A stretch of DNA of 5,971 nucleotides from Candidatus Atribacter hydrocarboniphilus (GTDB lineage Bacteria; Atribacterota; Atribacteria; Atribacterales; Atribacteraceae): NCBI GenBank assembly GCA_003542295.1, contig DPKX01000227.1:1-5971 (forward strand), written 5' to 3'. Positions 4,171-5,971 of this stretch are shown here, one piece after another (position 1 is the first letter of the stretch; each line of letters opens with the position of its first letter). The translations under genes and the position numbers were made by a program. The notes under the pieces are model-generated. The model saw only the letters and a list, made by a program, of their open reading frames with translations, made no database searches and was not told the origin of the DNA.

Positions 4171-5971
4171 CAAAGTCAGATTAAAAGAATAATCTCCAAA
4201 TGAAAATTCGCGGGAAAAATCATTTCGGAGCGAATTTCCGTATAAAATTTCATAGGCTAAAGTTTCATCTTGTATAAATTGTTCATTTTCTTGAATGAGA
4301 ATTCTGGCTATTTGATTGGTCCCATCATTTACTCCAATTCGGATTCGATCTTCGACTTCAAACCCAGCTTCCTTTCTTAATAACTGAATCTGATGAACTA
4401 AATCTCGAAGATATCCTTCTCTCAATAGAACAGCATTTAATTGAGTATCAAGAACGACTGCATACCCCTCCATGCTTTCCACCGAAACCGAACCACTGGC
4501 TTTCAATATGATATCAACTTCTTGTCGTTCAATCAACACTTTTTCTCCAGAAACGAAAATAAATAAATGCCCTTCTTCTAAAAGTTGAAGAGCAGTTTGA
4601 CGTTCAACCTGCGATAGAGCCCGTGCTACCTCCTTCACCTTAGAACCATGTTTAGGGCCTAAAATCGAAAAACGAGGTTTTAAAACCAGCTCTATTCCTT
4701 CAGGAAGTTTCGCTGTCCATTGTACTTCTTTGACATTTAACTCTTCCTGAATGATATCTTCGAATTGCATTGTTCCTTCGCGTTCATTTTGATTGGGAAT
4801 CACCAAAATCGCCTTAGTTAAAGGCTGTCTAATTTTAATATTGACTTTATTCCGCACCGAACGTCCCAATATGGTAATTTTTCGAGCAACTTCCATAAAA
4901 AGAAGCAAATCGGAATCGATCCGTAGGGGATTAGACGATGGATAATCTTCCAGATGGACACTCTCTTTTCGACCATTATTATTCTTATTTAAGCTATCAT
5001 AAACCATTTCCGCAACGAAAGGTATAAAGGGAGCAACTGCCTTCGCTAATCCAGACAATATTTCATATAGGGTGTAATAGGCAGCTCTTTTGTCATCATC
5101 CCATTCAGATTTCCAGAATCTCCTTCGAGAGCGGCGAATATACCAATTACTTAAATCTTCAATTACAAAATTTTCAATCGCCTTAGCGGCTCGTGATACT
5201 TCATAATCATCTAACCATTCCCGAACTTGTTGAATCATGGTTTCAAAACGAGAAATTATCCATCGGTCAAGTACATTACGGTTCTTAAATTCAGTGACAA
5301 AATTTGCTTTTGGTTCAAAGCCATCAGCGTTAGCGTAAAGAACAAAGAAATGAAAAACATTCCAAAAAGTGGTAAAAAATTTACTATACACTTCTCCCAG
5401 TGTTTGCTTGCCAAATCGTTTTGGCACCCAGGGTGGAGATACGGAAAAAACATACCAACGAAGGACATCAGCACCATAGGAAGATATCAACTCCCAAGGA
5501 CTAACCACATTCCCGATATGCTTACTCATTTTCTGTCCTTTTTCATCCAGTCCCAGTTCAGTTACTAAACAATTTTTAAAAGCCGGGCTTTGGAAAAGGA
5601 TACTGGCTAAAACATGAAGGCTATAAAACCAACCCCGGGTTTGATCGATAGCTTCGCAAACAAAATCAGCTGGAAAAAGACTGGAAAAACGTTCCTGATT
5701 TTCAAAAGGATAGTGATTTTGGGCTACAAACATCGCTCCCGAGTCAAACCAGCAATCAAGAACCTCTGGAGTTCTTCTCATCTCTCCTCCACACTGAGAA
5801 CAGGTTAAAGTTATGGCATCGACATATGGCCGATGGAGCTCAATTCGATCGAATTGCTGGTTGGCACGCTGGTAAAGTTCTTTTCTTGATCCTATAGCTT
5901 CTTGACAACCACAGCTTTCACATTTCCAAATATTAAGAGGAGTACCCCAATATCGTTCTCGGCTTAAAGCC
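4162..5971 (-). CDS. ileS: Isoleucyl-tRNA synthetase, type 2 (C-terminal 602 residues; 5' end outside window)
   Basis: The open frame runs unbroken from the right edge; the ATG at 5781 is internal, since the 63 codons before it also match the family. The visible fragment starts with LSRERYWGTPLNIWKC, then CESCG (17-21) and CSQCGGEM (57-64), a likely zinc knuckle pair, then PEVLDCWFDSG (68-78), DQTRGWFYSLH, and the catalytic KMSKH at 147-151 (a known variant of KMSKS). The anticodon-binding helical domain follows (from about 230), then the family-specific C-terminal domain with RFSILGPKHGSKVKEV. These features point to the eukaryote-like/clostridial IleS type (about 1,030-1,050 residues when complete), some of whose members tolerate mupirocin. 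The HIGH motif and the editing domain lie beyond the edge. The enzyme charges tRNA-Ile in the cytoplasm using ATP. It leads directly into the peptidase gene. Confidence 0.96.
   Translation of the reverse strand, partial: ALSRERYWGTPLNIWKCESCGCQEAIGSRKELYQRANQQFDRIELHRPYVDAITLTCSQCGGEMRRTPEVLDCWFDSGAMFVAQNHYPFENQERFSSLFPADFVCEAIDQTRGWFYSLHVLASILFQSPAFKNCLVTELGLDEKGQKMSKHIGNVVSPWELISSYGADVLRWYVFSVSPPWVPKRFGKQTLGEVYSKFFTTFWNVFHFFVLYANADGFEPKANFVTEFKNRNVLDRWIISRFETMIQQVREWLDDYEVSRAAKAIENFVIEDLSNWYIRRSRRRFWKSEWDDDKRAAYYTLYEILSGLAKAVAPFIPFVAEMVYDSLNKNNNGRKESVHLEDYPSSNPLRIDSDLLLFMEVARKITILGRSVRNKVNIKIRQPLTKAILVIPNQNEREGTMQFEDIIQEELNVKEVQWTAKLPEGIELVLKPRFSILGPKHGSKVKEVARALSQVERQTALQLLEEGHLFIFVSGEKVLIERQEVDIILKASGSVSVESMEGYAVVLDTQLNAVLLREGYLRDLVHQIQLLRKEAGFEVEDRIRIGVNDGTNQIARILIQENEQFIQDETLAYEILYGNSLRNDFSREFSFGDYSFNLTLER

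Noticed and set aside
5227..5568. Plus-strand 113-codon and overlapping minus-strand 73-codon frames within ileS
   Set aside because: Both lie entirely within the well-supported ileS frame and look like random translations of it.
5881..5905. Paired CTTGA motifs in ileS as another HspR site
   Set aside because: They are direct, not inverted, repeats and lie within conserved coding sequence.

Overview
All recognisable genes lie on the minus strand, so the window reads biologically from right to left. The DNA is AT-rich (roughly 40% G+C by eye) and clearly bacterial, with Shine-Dalgarno sites, tightly packed co-directional genes and a sigma-70-type promoter. An HspR-type repressor, a clostridial/eukaryote-like (type 2) isoleucyl-tRNA synthetase and a LysM/M23 envelope peptidase fit a low-GC bacterium, perhaps a deep-branching anaerobic or thermophilic lineage. 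I cannot fix the phylum; an Atribacterota-like or clostridium-like source is only a guess.

Right part (5971 to 2196), a housekeeping block: the 3' three-fifths of ileS (isoleucyl-tRNA synthetase, cut by the window edge), then a secreted protein with five LysM domains and an apparently active M23 metallopeptidase domain, then a small HD-superfamily hydrolase. These three genes are nearly contiguous. The ileS stop codon lies inside the ribosome binding site of the peptidase gene, and the hydrolase begins immediately after the peptidase stop.

Middle (2195 to 2087), a 109-base control region: a near-consensus promoter (TTGACA, 17 bases, TATACT). Its -35 box and spacer are overlapped by a CTTGA-N11-TCAAG inverted repeat with the spacing of the HAIR operator bound by HspR repressors.

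Left part (2086 to 1), a heat-shock operon: hsp20, a DnaJ-type co-chaperone with a reduced zinc region, hspR, and the first 29 codons of a ClpB/ClpC-type disaggregase that overlaps hspR by ATGA. The likely circuit is autoregulatory: HspR, encoded third in the operon, represses the promoter ahead of hsp20. When misfolded protein accumulates, repression is lifted and small Hsp (holding), J-protein (Hsp70 delivery) and Clp ATPase (disaggregation) are made together. A perfect 40-nt palindrome between hsp20 and dnaJ probably makes hsp20 the most abundant product. No dnaK or grpE is in the window.

No wholly new system is evident. The points most worth a second look are the HspR operator/promoter architecture, the J-protein with only one zinc centre, and the perfect palindrome in the hsp20-dnaJ gap.
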